This document shows positions 14,307 through 23,770 of a stretch of DNA of 29,896 nt, piece after piece. Source of the DNA: a virus; the IMG/VR virus record IMGVR_UViG_3300006802_008649, positions 1-29,896 of that record, one strand, 5' to 3'. The stretch's first letter is position 1. Every line of letters starts with the position of its first letter. The position numbers were made by a program, and so were the translations under genes. The notes under the pieces were generated by a model that did not search any database, had not been told where the DNA came from, and was given only the letters and a program-made list of their open reading frames with translations.

Positions 14307-14781
14307 CGACAGCTACAACCCCCAGCTCTCAGCGGCGGTCAACTCGCCACTCGAGACGCTCGCTCGCCAAGCGTTGCGCCGTTACGGCGACAACGCTGCT
14401 GGCGTTGTTGAGGCTGAAGCCCTGCTCATGTTCATTGAGCTGGCCAACTTGGTCGTGGACGACTTCCGTATGCACCCATACGGCACGTCACTCGACCACC
14501 TGATCGACTACTACCACTCGCTGCAAGATGCCCGTCAGATCCCCGACAACATCATGATCCAAGGGCTGCTCTTCCATTACAGCCTTCAGCAAGCCAGCGA
14601 CCGAGCGCAGGTTTACACCGGCCTCTACTACCAGACCCTGAACCGCGAGATGCTCCGCCGTAAGGACGGCGTGAAGAGCTACAGCTTCATTCCAACCGAT
14701 GGTGGCTCCTCGCCAGACGCTCGCACGTCCGACTTCAATTCGAGCACAGGCGCGCTTATCAATGACGACGAAAGTCAATAG
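14299..14781 (+). CDS. Putative head-tail adaptor protein
   Basis: A 160-residue, mostly helical protein with a GTG start overlapping the previous stop. The first part (PLETLARQALRRYGDN, about 17-32) and a long helix with ALLMFIELANLVVDDFRMHPYG resemble podovirus adaptors in size and helix content. The gene order capsid, adaptor, nozzle supports the call: adaptors (T7 gp11 or P22 gp4 role) ring the portal and join it to the tail nozzle. The C-terminus is polar and probably flexible. I see no specific sequence motif, so the function is inferred from position and size. Confidence 0.58.
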   Translation: MANDSYNPQLSAAVNSPLETLARQALRRYGDNAAGVVEAEALLMFIELANLVVDDFRMHPYGTSLDHLIDYYHSLQDARQIPDNIMIQGLLFHYSLQQASDRAQVYTGLYYQTLNREMLRRKDGVKSYSFIPTDGGSSPDARTSDFNSSTGALINDDESQ

Positions 14782-16252
14782 CCGTACCCGTACTCGGTAC
14801 GTCCCCTACCAGAACTTCACTGGCCTCGACAGCTCGCGTGACCTGTTCAACCAAGACGACGGCGAGCGGCAGGCGCTGCACGTCCTCGAGAACGCCTTTG
14901 CGGACTTCCGTGGCCAGATCGTGCGGGATGGCCCAGCCGAGTATCGCTTTGGCTCTCATCCGATCAAGCACGTCATCCACTACGACACCGACACCCTTGT
15001 CGCCGTCAGCGAGAAGGGTGACGGCCTGCATCTGGAAAGCGAGCAAGGCTTCAGCTTCGACTTCGTTTACCCGTCCTCCGCTATCGTCTCCAGCACGGTC
15101 TTCAACCGACAGATCATGCTGACAGCGCGCGGTCTCGCGCCCACTATCTTCGATGGCAACATCTTCCGTGCCTCCTCGAGCAGCGCTGCCACTGTGGCTC
15201 TGCCAGCCTTCTGCACCACTGTGCAGCAGCGCCTGTGTATTGCTGGCCTCGCAGCGAGTGACACGCAGATCATGATCAGCGCGGCCAACTCCATCGACAC
15301 CTTCTTTGGCGACGAAGAGGTGGACAGCCAGAACCCGCTCCGCTCGGGCAACCTCGACATCGCAAACCTGCTCGGCACTGCTGACAAGATCACGGGCATC
15401 AGCTCATTTGAGACTGACAAGCTCTGCATCTTCACCAATGACCGCGCGTTTGTTTACAAACTGGACCCGGACATCACACTATGGGAGTTGCAAACGGAGG
15501 CTTCCGCCACTTATGGATGCGCAAGTCACAACACCATCGCAGAGGCGGGGTCCGACCTGCTGTACTGCTCTCGGTCGGGCATTCATGCGCTCCGTCGAGT
15601 GACGGACAACGGACTTCAGATAGCGTCGGTGAACCTGTCCGATCAAATCGACCAGATTTACCGTAGCCTCTTCAATAAAGTCACCGACCCACAGCAAATC
15701 ACCGCCGTTTGGGATCAGGACGAGGGCCAGTACCACGTCTTCTTCCCCATTGCTGGCACCGGAGATTTCAACCGCCTGACCATGACCATCAACGGCGGAA
15801 GCGAGGGCATCCGCACCAGCTTCAGCACGGGCGAGTTCGTCAATGCCACCTGTGGCACCAGCCTTGGCGGCAACCTTGTCTTCGGCACCAAGCGAGGCGT
15901 CTATGACATCAACAAAATCGAGAGCAACGAAGGAGCTATGCCCTTCGTGCGCATTGAAACGCCAGTCCTGTGGATGGGAGAGCTCGACGGCACGAAACAA
16001 GCCAAGTCCATCACGCTGCAAGCATTCGGTGACGGAGAGCTCACCATCACCGCAATCGACGATCAAAACCGAGACAAGTGGCAGACCACGGTGATGCTGA
16101 CCGATGAGGACGACGATGGCAGGCGAACTGTGCCACTACAGAGGCAGTATGAGCGCCCCATGTCGATCCGCTTCCGTGGGCTGCGCTTCAAGTTTGAATA
16201 CAAAGGTACAGGGCTCTTCCGCATTATTGGTTTTGCGGTCGAGCTCGTTTAG
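14762..16252 (+). CDS. Tail nozzle / DNA-stabilisation protein (beta-propeller)
   Basis: A 496-residue beta-rich protein starting within the end of the adaptor gene (20-base overlap). The N-terminus (YVPYQNFTGLDSSRDLF) and repeated strands resemble podovirus nozzle or stabilisation proteins of the P22 gp10 role, which is close in length (about 470 residues) and much shorter than T7 gp12. Characteristic segments are FETDKLCIFTNDRAFVYKL (about 220-238), SDLLYCSRSGIHAL (about 265-278), AVWDQDEGQYHVFFPI (about 317-332) and a last strand FEYKGTGLFRIIGFAVELV. It probably forms the tail tube end that keeps DNA in and carries fibres, and its neighbour at 16261 has the fibre anchor domain. No strong ribosome binding site is seen, so translation is probably coupled. 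Confidence 0.72.
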   Translation: MTTKVNSRTRTRYVPYQNFTGLDSSRDLFNQDDGERQALHVLENAFADFRGQIVRDGPAEYRFGSHPIKHVIHYDTDTLVAVSEKGDGLHLESEQGFSFDFVYPSSAIVSSTVFNRQIMLTARGLAPTIFDGNIFRASSSSAATVALPAFCTTVQQRLCIAGLAASDTQIMISAANSIDTFFGDEEVDSQNPLRSGNLDIANLLGTADKITGISSFETDKLCIFTNDRAFVYKLDPDITLWELQTEASATYGCASHNTIAEAGSDLLYCSRSGIHALRRVTDNGLQIASVNLSDQIDQIYRSLFNKVTDPQQITAVWDQDEGQYHVFFPIAGTGDFNRLTMTINGGSEGIRTSFSTGEFVNATCGTSLGGNLVFGTKRGVYDINKIESNEGAMPFVRIETPVLWMGELDGTKQAKSITLQAFGDGELTITAIDDQNRDKWQTTVMLTDEDDDGRRTVPLQRQYERPMSIRFRGLRFKFEYKGTGLFRIIGFAVELV

Positions 16253-16260
16253 GAGTTGCC

Positions 16261-17988
16261 ATGAGCCGCCTGCGCCAACTACGAGCCTACGAGTACGGAT
16301 CGAGCAGTGCGATCCAGACCGAGTTCGAGAGCATTGTCCGCTATCTCCAGAGCGCTGAGGTCGGCGGCCAAACGCTGTCCGAGACCATCAACAAGATCAC
16401 CGACGACAACGGCAACCTGCAAAGCAACGTCGAACTGCGCAACGACGCCACTAATGGCATCCAGTACCGTGTTGGCGAGTACACTGACGCCGAAGCAGGC
16501 TGGACGACCATCATCTCCGCCGCTGACCTGCGTGGCCCGAGTGGCGTGGCAGTTGGCGAAATCGGTGCCCCGATCTTCAACAGCCGAGTGGACTACACGG
16601 TCGTTACTACCCTCAGCGACCCGGTCGATAACACCGAGATCCTCGCAGGTACTGCTGTACTGAACTACTCGCACCTCGAGAGCGACGAGCTGCTCGTGTA
16701 CCGAGGCGGCATCCTGCTGCAAGAGGGCGGCGACTACACCACCGATGAAAATGGCAATGGCGGCACCGGCACCGTAACGCTGACCGCAGCCCACCTGACG
16801 GCGGGATCAGGCTCTGGCCCCATTACAACGGCTGATAACTTCACGATCTACAAGGTCCGCTCCACCGCCATCACCAACTTCCGCCGCCTTGATGCGACCA
16901 ATGACACTGGCGCGGACTTGTCGTTCGTCAGCTTCGACCTCAGCGACAGCACTCAAATCCTCGTCTACGTCTCCGGTATCCTGTACCGAGAGCCAGACGA
17001 CTACGCCCGTGACCCCATCAACGACCGCGTTGTCTTCACGGCCAACCAGCAAATCCAACCCGGCGCAAACTATACCATCATCACGGTTGAGGACGCGGAC
17101 GTACAGACCGTGACCGGCATCATGATGGAAAGCGCCTTCACGGACATCACCACTGGCCTGATCCAGTTCAACAAGCTCGGCATCTCTGACGGAGCCATCA
17201 CTCAGCCCAAGGTCCAGAACCTTCAGGCCGATCTCTCGGCTCGTGCCAAACTGTTTACCACCACGCCATCCGCAGCCGATCTGGCGAGCGGCATTGTTGA
17301 CGACGCCTTCTACAAGCGCACGGTCAACAACGCGACCGAGGTCGTCTACTACGATGGCACCAGCAGTATTGTCCTCAACCCATCCACCAGTCTGCCGACA
17401 GCGTCCGATACGGATGTGAACAAGGTTGTCACCGTGGACAGCGCCGGTTCATACGTCCTGTCTTATGTGGACCTGAGTGGCGTCGTCATAGACGATCACA
17501 AGAACGCAGCAAACGGCGTGGCTGCACTCGACGACAACGCCAAGATCGTCAAAGACCAGTACGCCATGTCTGGCGACAACAGCCTGTTGAGCAGGTTCTC
17601 AGGCTCGCCGCACATTGAGTTCTTTTACGACCCACAGCAGGGCAGCGATCCACCAACCTCTGCGATAATCCCCCCCGGCGACTACCGTGTGGAGCGGTTC
17701 TACGGCCAGAACTTTAAGATCACCGGCTTGGAGATCCGATGCAGCGGTGGCTCTGGCAACATCCGCCTTAAAAAATCCGGTGCGGTTGTGGGCGACACCC
17801 ACACCGTAGACATCGCCGCTGACCCGAGCGGAGCTGGCAATGGCGTTCGCCGCGTGTCGCTGGGCTCCGGCTTCATTGGCATGGACAGCCGAGTGAACAG
17901 CATCCTGCTGGAAGTGGAAGTCACCCTCTCGACCAACCTGACCGCACTTGAGGTCATCTTCCAAACCGAGCTGTTGGAGAATGCGTAA
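16261..17988 (+). CDS. Tail fibre/connector protein with anchor domain (copy 3)
   Basis: A 575-residue protein. Residues about 22-82 match the anchor domain of the fibres at 67 and 7109 (IVRYLQSAEVGGQTL, GIQYRVGEYTD, GW). Two related beta modules follow, at about 143-199 (ELLVYRGGILLQEGGDYT, FTIYKV) and 232-277 (QILVYVSGILYREPDDY, RVVFTANQQIQPGANYTI), the type of module seen at the start of T7-like tail fibres. The rest holds LFTTTPSAADLASG- and LPTASDTDVNKVVTVDSAG-type shaft segments and a beta-rich head from about 440. Position directly after the nozzle gene suggests that this copy is the primary fibre. AGGAG overlaps the upstream stop and precedes the ATG. Confidence 0.78.
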   Translation: MSRLRQLRAYEYGSSSAIQTEFESIVRYLQSAEVGGQTLSETINKITDDNGNLQSNVELRNDATNGIQYRVGEYTDAEAGWTTIISAADLRGPSGVAVGEIGAPIFNSRVDYTVVTTLSDPVDNTEILAGTAVLNYSHLESDELLVYRGGILLQEGGDYTTDENGNGGTGTVTLTAAHLTAGSGSGPITTADNFTIYKVRSTAITNFRRLDATNDTGADLSFVSFDLSDSTQILVYVSGILYREPDDYARDPINDRVVFTANQQIQPGANYTIITVEDADVQTVTGIMMESAFTDITTGLIQFNKLGISDGAITQPKVQNLQADLSARAKLFTTTPSAADLASGIVDDAFYKRTVNNATEVVYYDGTSSIVLNPSTSLPTASDTDVNKVVTVDSAGSYVLSYVDLSGVVIDDHKNAANGVAALDDNAKIVKDQYAMSGDNSLLSRFSGSPHIEFFYDPQQGSDPPTSAIIPPGDYRVERFYGQNFKITGLEIRCSGGSGNIRLKKSGAVVGDTHTVDIAADPSGAGNGVRRVSLGSGFIGMDSRVNSILLEVEVTLSTNLTALEVIFQTELLENA

Positions 17989-19697
17989 TGAGCAGCTTCC
18001 TCAAGCAACTCGGCTTTCAGCAGAAGGGTAACTTCCAGACGAACCCTTCGTCAGGGGCGACCATCTACCGTAGCGGGTCTGGTCAGCAGATGTACTCGGC
18101 CCCATGGATGCAGAGCCCGCAAGTTTTCAATGGCAACTTCGCCAGCCAAGCGGGCCTACGTCCGCCACAGGCCAGCACTCCTGCGCAGAACAACAGCTAC
18201 AGTAACGCGAACAGCGGCATCACTGTGACTGGCGGCAACACTCAGCCAACCTCGCAGCCCGCACCACAGCCAACTGTCTCTCAGCCCGCCGCCCCAGCAT
18301 TCGACATGGCGGCGTTTCTTCAGGCGCAGCAGGACGCACAGAACGCCGCCGCAGAGCGTGCCGAGCAGCAGGCTCAGCAGCGCCTTGAGCAAGAGTTGCG
18401 CGGGCAGGCAGGCATGCTGTCCGGCATGTCGGCTGGCTTTGGCATCAACGACACCTCGCAGATTAACGCTGCCCTTGGTCAGCTCCGTGGCCTACAGGGG
18501 CAAGCCGCCGCGTCCGGCGTCTCCCTACCGGACGTGGCGTCCTCTATCTCGCAGCTTGAGGGCCTCCTCTCGCAGCGAACCGCCGAGCAAGGTCGCTACC
18601 AAGACTTCGTGAACCAGTTCAACACTGCCGTTCGCCAAGCTGGGAACTACGGCGTCAACGACGTGGACGCGATCAACTCGGCGATGCAGCAGTTCCAAGA
18701 CTACCAGTCTGGCGCTACCGGCTTCAGCTCGCCACTCAACGTGGACACCTCGTTCGTGGCCCCTCGTTCGCAATCTGCAATGGATCAGCTCCAGCGCACA
18801 CTTGACGAGCGTGAGCGTCAACTCGGCGTCGTCTCCGACACTCGCGCCCAACTCGAGGACTTCATCGGCAACTTCGGTGACGCCTACAACGCCGTAGACT
18901 TCCGCAACGCCGACCAGATCAGCGCCCTCGAGCGCGGCCTTGACCCGATTACCACCGGCACCATCGACGGCATCGACGTTGATTTCGACTTCTCCGACCT
19001 CGCTGGCCAGACCGCTGGGTTTACCGACATGATCGGCAACCTGCGTGAGCGCCGAGGCCGCGAACTCGACACCTTCGGCGGCGACGTTACCGACTTCTCG
19101 ACCTCGCTGGGCGGCATCGACGCCGAGGGCGACGACTTCAGCGCCAACCAAGTGTACGGCGCACGCGATGACTTCCTTGGCCTCCAGCGCGAGCTCGGCA
19201 ACTTTGGCTCCGGCGACCGCGTGAACGCCTTCCGTGAGCAGCTCTTCGGCCTCGACGAGCAGTACGCTGGCCTGAGCGACGCACTGCGCGACCGCCAAGA
19301 GGGCGTAGAGGGCAACGCTCAGGCGTTCGTGGACAGCCTCATGGGTGGCCAGTTCACCGACATTAACCAGCTCTCCGCCGAGGAAGCACGCCTCGCCGAG
19401 CTGCGCGCAAACCGTGCCCGGTTCGACGCCTTCCAGTCCGATGACGAGCTCAGCCGAGCCCAGCAGTTCCTTGGTGACACACGAAGCCGCCTGCAAGCTG
19501 AAGCCCTTGCGCGTCAGCAGCAGGCAGAGCGTGACCGCATGTTGGGCGGAAGCACTGTAATGACGCCAGCGTTCGCGCGTCAGTTCATGAATGACGCCGA
19601 GTATCAGGCATTCCTCGCCTCGCTCGAGCAGGCCCGAGAAGGTCAGGACAGCGGCGCACGAGCGACCGCTTTCGCCCGCAGTCTCGGGTTAGCGTAA
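17988..19697 (+). CDS. Internal virion-type protein with imperfect repeats
   Basis: A 569-residue Gln/Asp/Ala-rich protein starting on the stop of the fibre gene (TAATG). Residues 1-100 are disordered and Gln/Ser/Pro-rich; a helix with an EQQAQQRLEQEL motif follows (about 118-137). From about 140 to 520 there are about five imperfect helical repeats of 60-80 residues built as 'L..F...F....., D..I..A...L..L', for instance near VNDVDAINSAMQQF, NADQISALERGL and SANQVYGARDDFLGL. The C-terminus has FARQFMNDAEYQAFL. No enzyme motif is visible. Its location after the tail genes and before two other long helical proteins matches internal-core or ejection proteins of podoviruses. Confidence 0.65.
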   Translation: MSSFLKQLGFQQKGNFQTNPSSGATIYRSGSGQQMYSAPWMQSPQVFNGNFASQAGLRPPQASTPAQNNSYSNANSGITVTGGNTQPTSQPAPQPTVSQPAAPAFDMAAFLQAQQDAQNAAAERAEQQAQQRLEQELRGQAGMLSGMSAGFGINDTSQINAALGQLRGLQGQAAASGVSLPDVASSISQLEGLLSQRTAEQGRYQDFVNQFNTAVRQAGNYGVNDVDAINSAMQQFQDYQSGATGFSSPLNVDTSFVAPRSQSAMDQLQRTLDERERQLGVVSDTRAQLEDFIGNFGDAYNAVDFRNADQISALERGLDPITTGTIDGIDVDFDFSDLAGQTAGFTDMIGNLRERRGRELDTFGGDVTDFSTSLGGIDAEGDDFSANQVYGARDDFLGLQRELGNFGSGDRVNAFREQLFGLDEQYAGLSDALRDRQEGVEGNAQAFVDSLMGGQFTDINQLSAEEARLAELRANRARFDAFQSDDELSRAQQFLGDTRSRLQAEALARQQQAERDRMLGGSTVMTPAFARQFMNDAEYQAFLASLEQAREGQDSGARATAFARSLGLA

Positions 19698-19707
19698 GGA
19701 GACGATC

Positions 19708-21231
19708 ATGCCCATTGGCTGGGGTGCACTCATCACTGCGGGGCTTCAAGCAGCCCCCTCCATCATTGGCGGTATCAGTGCCCTCCGACAGGGGCGGCAA
19801 GCCGAAACTCGTGCCGAACAGGATTACGCTGCCCAGCAGGCCCGCACTCGGCAGATTGACGACATGGCTCGTCAGCAGATGCGCCTATTCGATATGGAGT
19901 ACGCTGCCCGCGAAGAGCAGCGCGACTACTACCGCAACATGGACGAGATCAACCGCGCCATTCTCCAGAATGAGCGCGACTTCGACATGCAGCGGATGTT
20001 GCGCACCGACGCGCAACTCGCTTCCGAGCGCGACTTCTATATCAACCGTCAGATGGACCTCGACCGTGACGCCGCTGCCGAGCGTGCGCGTCAGCTTCAG
20101 CAGCTCATCAACAACCAGATGCTGGCTGCCTCCGAGCGGGACGTGGCTCTCGATGAGCTGAAGCGCGCCCAAGAAATCGCCGCTGGCGAGCGTGAGACGG
20201 ACCTTCGCAACTTCCACGAGGCGCAGTTCCAAGCCCGTGCCGAACGTCAGTTCGCCATTGAGCAGATGGAGCAGAAGCGTGCGACTGCCCGAGCCGAACG
20301 TGACTTCGAGCTGGAGCGCCGCAACGAGCTTGAGAACCGCCTGACCGACTACGGCGCTGCCATGGCCCAACTCCAAGAGAGCTTTGGCCCTGCGCGCCGT
20401 ATGCGCGAGCTGACTGACGCCGACATCGACCGTGAAGTAGGCCGCCGCCGTGACCTCGTGAGCAGCGCTTACGACCGCGTGATCGACCGTGTATCCGGCA
20501 CCAACGAGGCCGACCTGATGCGCCGAGGCATTCAGGGCACCGATCCGGGCGACACCCGCGCACGTATTGCGGCACGTCTCGCCGACGATCTGGCGATGCA
20601 GCAGATGGCCGCCGAGGACAGCGCGATCAACTACCTGAGCAACGAGCAGAACCTCATGCTCAGCAATATTCAGGGTGATTATGCGACCCGCGACATGGCC
20701 TACCGCGATATGACCGCAGGCCAACTCGCAGGCTTCAACGAGTTCGCTGGCCTACTCAACTCGACGCCGTCCGCCAACAACTACAACCTCGATGTGGGCA
20801 TTGGCTCCGCCGTGTACGACCGAGGCATACAGTCCGCCAACCAGTATCAGGCCCCACTCGCAGTCAACTCGGCGATCTACGATCAGGCCATCGGCTCCAG
20901 CTTCGGCCAAACGCTGGGCCTGCCATCCGCCGTCAACAATCAGCAGCTTCGCAGCGCCGCACTCATGGGCCCATTCGGCTCAACCAGCTTTGCTGATGCG
21001 TCCTACCTCGAGGCTGCAAACCAGAACCTGAACAACCTGCTGTCTTTTTCCAACCAGCAGTACGAGAACAACCAAAACATGGCGCAGGCAGCCGATAAGT
21101 CGCTCGGCACAAACATCTCGAGCGGGCTTGGCATAGTCGAGGGTCTACTGCCTAAAATGTTCCCCGGTACGTTCGGCGGGTATGGCAATGCGCCAGCCGG
21201 AACACTGGTCCCCAATTTCTGGAGCAAATAA
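19708..21231 (+). CDS. Coiled-coil internal virion-type protein
   Basis: A 507-residue protein. A short hydrophobic N-terminus (GWGALITAGLQAAPSIIGGI) leads into a very long charged helix (about 28-235) rich in Arg, Glu, Gln and Asp with a periodic RD/ER pattern (QNERDFDM, SERDFYIN, AGERETDL, RAERDFEL). The C-terminal half is polar and Asn/Ser/Gly-rich with two similar motifs, GIGSAVYDRGIQSANQ and VNSAIYDQAIGSSFGQ. AGGAG overlaps the upstream stop seven bases before the ATG. I infer an internal-core protein that leaves the head with the DNA; the hydrophobic start could insert into membrane. No catalytic motif seen. Confidence 0.65.
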   Translation: MPIGWGALITAGLQAAPSIIGGISALRQGRQAETRAEQDYAAQQARTRQIDDMARQQMRLFDMEYAAREEQRDYYRNMDEINRAILQNERDFDMQRMLRTDAQLASERDFYINRQMDLDRDAAAERARQLQQLINNQMLAASERDVALDELKRAQEIAAGERETDLRNFHEAQFQARAERQFAIEQMEQKRATARAERDFELERRNELENRLTDYGAAMAQLQESFGPARRMRELTDADIDREVGRRRDLVSSAYDRVIDRVSGTNEADLMRRGIQGTDPGDTRARIAARLADDLAMQQMAAEDSAINYLSNEQNLMLSNIQGDYATRDMAYRDMTAGQLAGFNEFAGLLNSTPSANNYNLDVGIGSAVYDRGIQSANQYQAPLAVNSAIYDQAIGSSFGQTLGLPSAVNNQQLRSAALMGPFGSTSFADASYLEAANQNLNNLLSFSNQQYENNQNMAQAADKSLGTNISSGLGIVEGLLPKMFPGTFGGYGNAPAGTLVPNFWSK

Positions 21232-23739
21232 ATGTTCGGCGTAGGATTTACCCAAGGGTTTCAGGAAGGGCGGGAACGCACTCGCAACCGCCGCGCCAAG
21301 GTGTTCGACGCTTTCCAACGGTGGAAGGCCGACAACCCCTACGCGACTGCTGCTGACTTCCAGAACGCTGTTCGTGCCATTGGTGGTGGCGACCTGACGG
21401 TAGCCAACTCGCTCCCCGGCCAGCAGGCTATCCAGCGCATGGCCTCCGAAAACCAGCGGAGAAAGCAGGAAGACGACCTCCGAAAGAAGCGCGCCGCCAT
21501 CAGCGAACAGCTTCAAATGCAGAACACGATGCTTGGCCTCGTCAGCAACGCCGTGCAGATGTACGGCGATAAGGTTGACGCCAACATGCTGTCTAAGCAG
21601 TTCGGCGTCCCTGCCGACATGATCCAGCCTGCACTCGACCAAGCACAAGCCAAGGCCGCACAGGCAAAGGCCGAGAAGGACCAAGCTGCTCAGCTCAAGG
21701 CGCTCGAGATTTACACCTCTACTGCAAACAACCTGATCGCTAATGGCAGCACGCCAGAGCAGGCCGCAGCAGCGGGACAAGCGGCATCCAACCGCTATCT
21801 CAAGGCGGCAGGTGTGGATGTAAGCCTTGGCAATGTCGGTGCCCCCAGCCAGTTCGCCTCAAACATCGACGCGGCTAACGCCGATCTGCAAGCGCAGTAC
21901 GATGCGCGCGTCGCGAAAGAGGCGCGGGACGCGGCAAACTCCATTCGCACTCTGTTCGGTAGCAACGCTTCGTTACAAGACCTCCTGATCAACGACGAAC
22001 AAGAGGCGATCAACGCAGCCTTTGCGTTCGCTGGGCTCGATCTGGACGACGATGTGGCGGCGGCTGTCCGCGCTGATCTTGAGGGGACCATCGGTGAGAT
22101 GTCTCGTCAAATCCGTGAGCAGCGGGACAATGCGGCGGTGCAGACCATCACGCCGCTGTTCGAGAGCGCGCTAGACGCTGACCCGAACTCTGTCGTTGAC
22201 CCACAGGCCGCCGCTGAGGCCGCAGTTAATGCAGCCGTGGCCCAAGGCATGCCCGTAGAGGTCGCTGAGGCGGCAATGCAAACCGCACTGAGCAATACCG
22301 AGCCGTCTCGCGCTGAAGAATACAACCGGCAGTACCAACCCGCCGACCCAGCCGACGTAATCAATGCAGCGATTGCAGGGCGAGCTCAGGCGGCTGGCGA
22401 AATCGTTGCTGCCATGACTGGCAAGCCGAACCAAAACGGCGTCACAATGTTCGGCACTGAACCTGTCATCACCGGAACCCTCGACCCCGCCCTCATTGCG
22501 GACGCCCTTTCGGACATCGACTACGACAGCCCCGCGCAGGCGCAAGACATAGCCACGTTCATGGCGAAGACCATGATGGATATGAAAGGTGGCAAGAACG
22601 GCGTCACGGCCACCAAAGACGAGTTGGTAAAAGCTGCAACGGAAGAGTTCGGCGTCGCTACGTTCAGTGGCTACCTCGCAGGGGAGCGGGACACCCTTCT
22701 GATGGAGATTGATGACGACTTCGCCAGCACTGCTGAGCTGATCAAGGTAGATTTCGAGCGTCAGGAAGCCATCGACCAAAACTATGGTGATCTCGACATC
22801 ACTCGAGCCGGAATTGCAGAAGCCTCGGTCGGCACGAGATCGGAACGGCAAGCAGCGTTGGGGCCAATTCAGGCTGCACTGCGCGATATGATCGCTCAGG
22901 CGCGCGCTTACCAAAGAGCCTTTGCGCAAGGGCGCGTAGGCATTGGCAACATGACGGGCGTTGATCCGCAGGCAAGACTTGCCTTTGGAGTAGAGCTTGA
23001 CCGCGAGGCGTTCGCCGCAGCTATCCAACAACGCATTGATGAACTTGAAGACCGTTATCTCCTGACGGAGCAGGCCATGGCCTCAAACAGCAGTGTGGTC
23101 AACACAGCCGACGCTGGCCTAAACCCACGCCGCATGGGTGACGCAAAGCCTATCACCAGCTTTATTACTGTTGGCGGGCGAGGTCGGGCCACTGGCAAGC
23201 ATGTATCCTTCACCGAAGCAATCAATGCTGGGCCAGAGGCGCGCAAGCTGTTCGAGGACAGCATCACCGCTACGTTCGAGGCCAACGGGCAAAGGGTAGG
23301 CAATGCCTTGGGTCTTGCTGAAGGTGCGCCAACGATTTATGCAGCAGTCATGGCCGCCGTACCTGATGAGCGAGTGGTCACTGCCTTGGCGCAGGGCCTT
23401 GAAGCGTTCGACTATTTCCATGCAGCGGCACCACGAGGCCGGTCCAACTCGCAGACTAATGGCCGCTACACCTCGCTTGCCGCACAGCTCGAGCTTCCCG
23501 ACAGCGACAAGAGCGGCGTAGTAGATCGCGCTGTTAGAGACCAGCACGCCCAATACTTCGCCCTGTCATGGTTCAGAGACGCCATTGCAGGCATGGACGA
23601 AAGCCAGCAGGACGCTCTCATTGACGACTTCATCAAGATACTCGAGGCCCTAGACCGAGGAAGCATGGAAGGCGCATCGCCTAATCTCCATGGCTTGATC
23701 ACGCTGGATCTGCCGAGGCTGCGCGAGAGCGCTTTCTGA
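21232..23739 (+). CDS. Large internal virion-type protein
   Basis: An 835-residue, mainly helical, Ala/Gln/Asp-rich protein that starts directly after the previous stop. The N-terminus (MFGVGFTQGFQEGRERTRNRR) is basic after a short hydrophobic patch, and Ala/Gln/Lys coils lie near residues 140-165. The rest alternates helical segments with acidic loops (for example DIDYDSPAQAQDIATF near 424-439) and ends in TLDLPRLRESAF. I recognise no enzyme motif. Position and composition suggest an ejection or core protein that works with the giant protein that follows. The GGGACGAC element lies three bases beyond its stop codon. Confidence 0.62.
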   Translation: MFGVGFTQGFQEGRERTRNRRAKVFDAFQRWKADNPYATAADFQNAVRAIGGGDLTVANSLPGQQAIQRMASENQRRKQEDDLRKKRAAISEQLQMQNTMLGLVSNAVQMYGDKVDANMLSKQFGVPADMIQPALDQAQAKAAQAKAEKDQAAQLKALEIYTSTANNLIANGSTPEQAAAAGQAASNRYLKAAGVDVSLGNVGAPSQFASNIDAANADLQAQYDARVAKEARDAANSIRTLFGSNASLQDLLINDEQEAINAAFAFAGLDLDDDVAAAVRADLEGTIGEMSRQIREQRDNAAVQTITPLFESALDADPNSVVDPQAAAEAAVNAAVAQGMPVEVAEAAMQTALSNTEPSRAEEYNRQYQPADPADVINAAIAGRAQAAGEIVAAMTGKPNQNGVTMFGTEPVITGTLDPALIADALSDIDYDSPAQAQDIATFMAKTMMDMKGGKNGVTATKDELVKAATEEFGVATFSGYLAGERDTLLMEIDDDFASTAELIKVDFERQEAIDQNYGDLDITRAGIAEASVGTRSERQAALGPIQAALRDMIAQARAYQRAFAQGRVGIGNMTGVDPQARLAFGVELDREAFAAAIQQRIDELEDRYLLTEQAMASNSSVVNTADAGLNPRRMGDAKPITSFITVGGRGRATGKHVSFTEAINAGPEARKLFEDSITATFEANGQRVGNALGLAEGAPTIYAAVMAAVPDERVVTALAQGLEAFDYFHAAAPRGRSNSQTNGRYTSLAAQLELPDSDKSGVVDRAVRDQHAQYFALSWFRDAIAGMDESQQDALIDDFIKILEALDRGSMEGASPNLHGLITLDLPRLRESAF

Positions 23740-23741
23740 TC

Positions 23742-23749
23742 GGGACGAC
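23742..23749 (+). repeat. GGGACGAC gap element, copy 6 (before giant gene)
   Basis: GGGACGAC begins three bases after the TGA of the upstream internal virion-type gene, in the 66-base gap before the giant gene. One of six copies. Confidence 0.55.
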
Positions 23750-23770
23750 TGAGCGCCTAAAACCATGGCA

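Noticed and set aside
23742-23750. Similarity of GGGACGACT to the ACGACT core of T7 promoters.
   Set aside because: The match is limited to six bases, the TATAGGG part is missing, and bases after the element differ among all six copies.
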